Shown here piece after piece: positions 4,991 to 5,512 of a stretch of 5,512 nucleotides of DNA. Within the stretch, counting starts at the first letter, position 1, and each line of letters begins with the position of its first letter. The position numbers and the translations under genes are program-made. Where the stretch lies: the NCBI GenBank assembly GCA_020356305.1, contig CP070636.1, positions 981,679 through 987,190 on the forward strand. Direction: 5' to 3'. Under the pieces are notes generated by a model that made no database searches, was not told the DNA's origin, and saw nothing but the letters and a program-made list of their open reading frames with translations. This DNA is from Candidatus Bathyarchaeota archaeon. GTDB taxonomy: Archaea > Thermoproteota > Bathyarchaeia > Bathyarchaeales > Bathyarchaeaceae.

Positions 4991-5512
4991 TTACCTCTCT
5001 TTAACCATCCCCCACTTTTCTACAGTTCTTCTTTCAATGGGATCCATAATTAGACGATCCATTAAGAGGCCTCCGATCGCGATGATAGCCAAACCGGCGA
5101 ACATGGCTTCGATGTCCGAGAAGGCTCTTGCCGCGTATATCATGTGTCCAACCCCCCATGAAATGCCAGCTGCCAACATCTCTGCTCCAACCAATGCTCT
5201 CCATGAATAACCTATTGCAAGTCTTAACCCTGTGATTATAGAGACTAGGGCTCCCGGCAGGAAGACATCAAAGAAAACAGTGATTCTATTTGCGCCCATT
5301 ATTCGAGAAGCCCACACCAGCTGCTTTTCGATGCCTCTAATCCCGTTCATGGTGCTATATACTACGGGGAAAAAGCCACCGAGAAAGATCGCAATGACAA
5401 TCGTTTCGTCTCCTGTTCCCAAAGTTACCAAGAGCAATGGAACCCAAGCCAGAGTTGGAACTGAAATAAGAAGACTGAATATTGGAGAGAGAGCCTTATA
5501 GAATATTTTGCT
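4991..5512 (-). CDS. ABC importer permease, C-terminal part (BPD_transp_1 fold, SsuC/TauC/NrtB type)
   Basis: The frame is open to the window edge, giving 173 visible codons. The true start lies beyond 5512; an internal TTG at 5437 is not the start, because the family-typical segment before it (SVPTLAWVPLLLVTLG) is in frame. Seen: hydrophobic segments near visible residues 37-53, 88-112 and 135-155, and the cytoplasmic coupling loop with WASRIMGA (67-74) followed about ten residues later by FLPGA. This corresponds to the EAA loop that docks on the ATPase, although the usual leading Glu is not present. The end, MFAGLAIIAIGGLLMDRLI then PIERRTVEKWG, is the usual C-terminus for this family. Known: two copies form the channel of an oligoanion or small-molecule importer in the cytoplasmic membrane. 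The ATPase follows directly with a 1-nt overlap or 5-nt gap. The binding protein is expected outside the window. Confidence 0.88.
   Translation of the reverse strand, partial: SKIFYKALSPIFSLLISVPTLAWVPLLLVTLGTGDETIVIAIFLGGFFPVVYSTMNGIRGIEKQLVWASRIMGANRITVFFDVFLPGALVSIITGLRLAIGYSWRALVGAEMLAAGISWGVGHMIYAARAFSDIEAMFAGLAIIAIGGLLMDRLIMDPIERRTVEKWGMVKER
4993..4997 (-). promoter_or_regulatory. Shine-Dalgarno site deciding the ABC ATPase start
   Basis: On the minus strand GAGGT overlaps the last codons of the permease gene. Spacing is 1 nt to ATG 4991 and 7 nt to ATG 4985, so the second ATG fits better unless the TAATG overlap works by reinitiation. Confidence 0.55.

Noticed and set aside
4633..5004. 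123-codon plus-strand frame opposite the ABC ATPase and permease end
   Set aside because: Antisense to an ATPase with every canonical motif intact, and no homology-like pattern of its own.
1..5512. CRISPR array, transposon ends, tRNA or rRNA genes
   Set aside because: I found no regularly spaced direct repeats, no transposase motifs with terminal inverted repeats, and no tRNA cloverleaf or conserved rRNA segment by eye. Weak or unusual RNAs could still be missed.

Overview
The window looks archaeal, possibly Thermoproteota/Bathyarchaeia-like, although the lineage is a guess. AT-rich TATA-like boxes lie about 25 bp before likely transcript starts, Shine-Dalgarno (SD) sites of GAGGT type recur, and two genes start with TTG or GTG. 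No rRNA, tRNA, CRISPR array or transposase is visible, so no marker fixes the taxon.

Layout. At the left edge (1-95, minus) is the N-terminus of an unidentified gene behind a strong SD. A 305-nt divergent spacer (96-400) follows, with a GTAA-capped hairpin, an inverted repeat and a TATA-like box. Two plus-strand genes come next: an extended SDR sugar-nucleotide epimerase (401-1366) and a family 2 glycosyltransferase (1536-2372), separated by 169 nt that appears to hold its own promoter. They converge on a minus-strand block. In transcription order, from the right edge leftward, this block is an ABC importer permease (4991-5512, N-terminus cut off), its ATPase (4197-4985), an ATP-grasp ligase (3063-4118) and a PIG-L/LmbE deacetylase (2449-3066).

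How the genes may work together. The epimerase would supply a hexose nucleotide (UDP-Gal, UDP-GalNAc or similar) and the glycosyltransferase would use it on a surface glycan or glycolipid. The deacetylase and ATP-grasp genes overlap by 4 nt (ATGA) and are probably translated together. A plausible joint job is to remove an acyl group from an amino sugar and attach a different carboxylic acid to the freed amine. The permease and ATPase form a NrtBD/SsuBC/TauBC-type importer whose substrate is unknown. Its binding protein is not in view, and the importer is probably a separate transcription unit from the ATP-grasp/PIG-L pair.

The most noteworthy points are the ATP-grasp/PIG-L pair, the SAD in place of DxD in the glycosyltransferase, a possible leaderless start for the ATP-grasp gene, and a 13-codon ORF overlapping the glycosyltransferase start.
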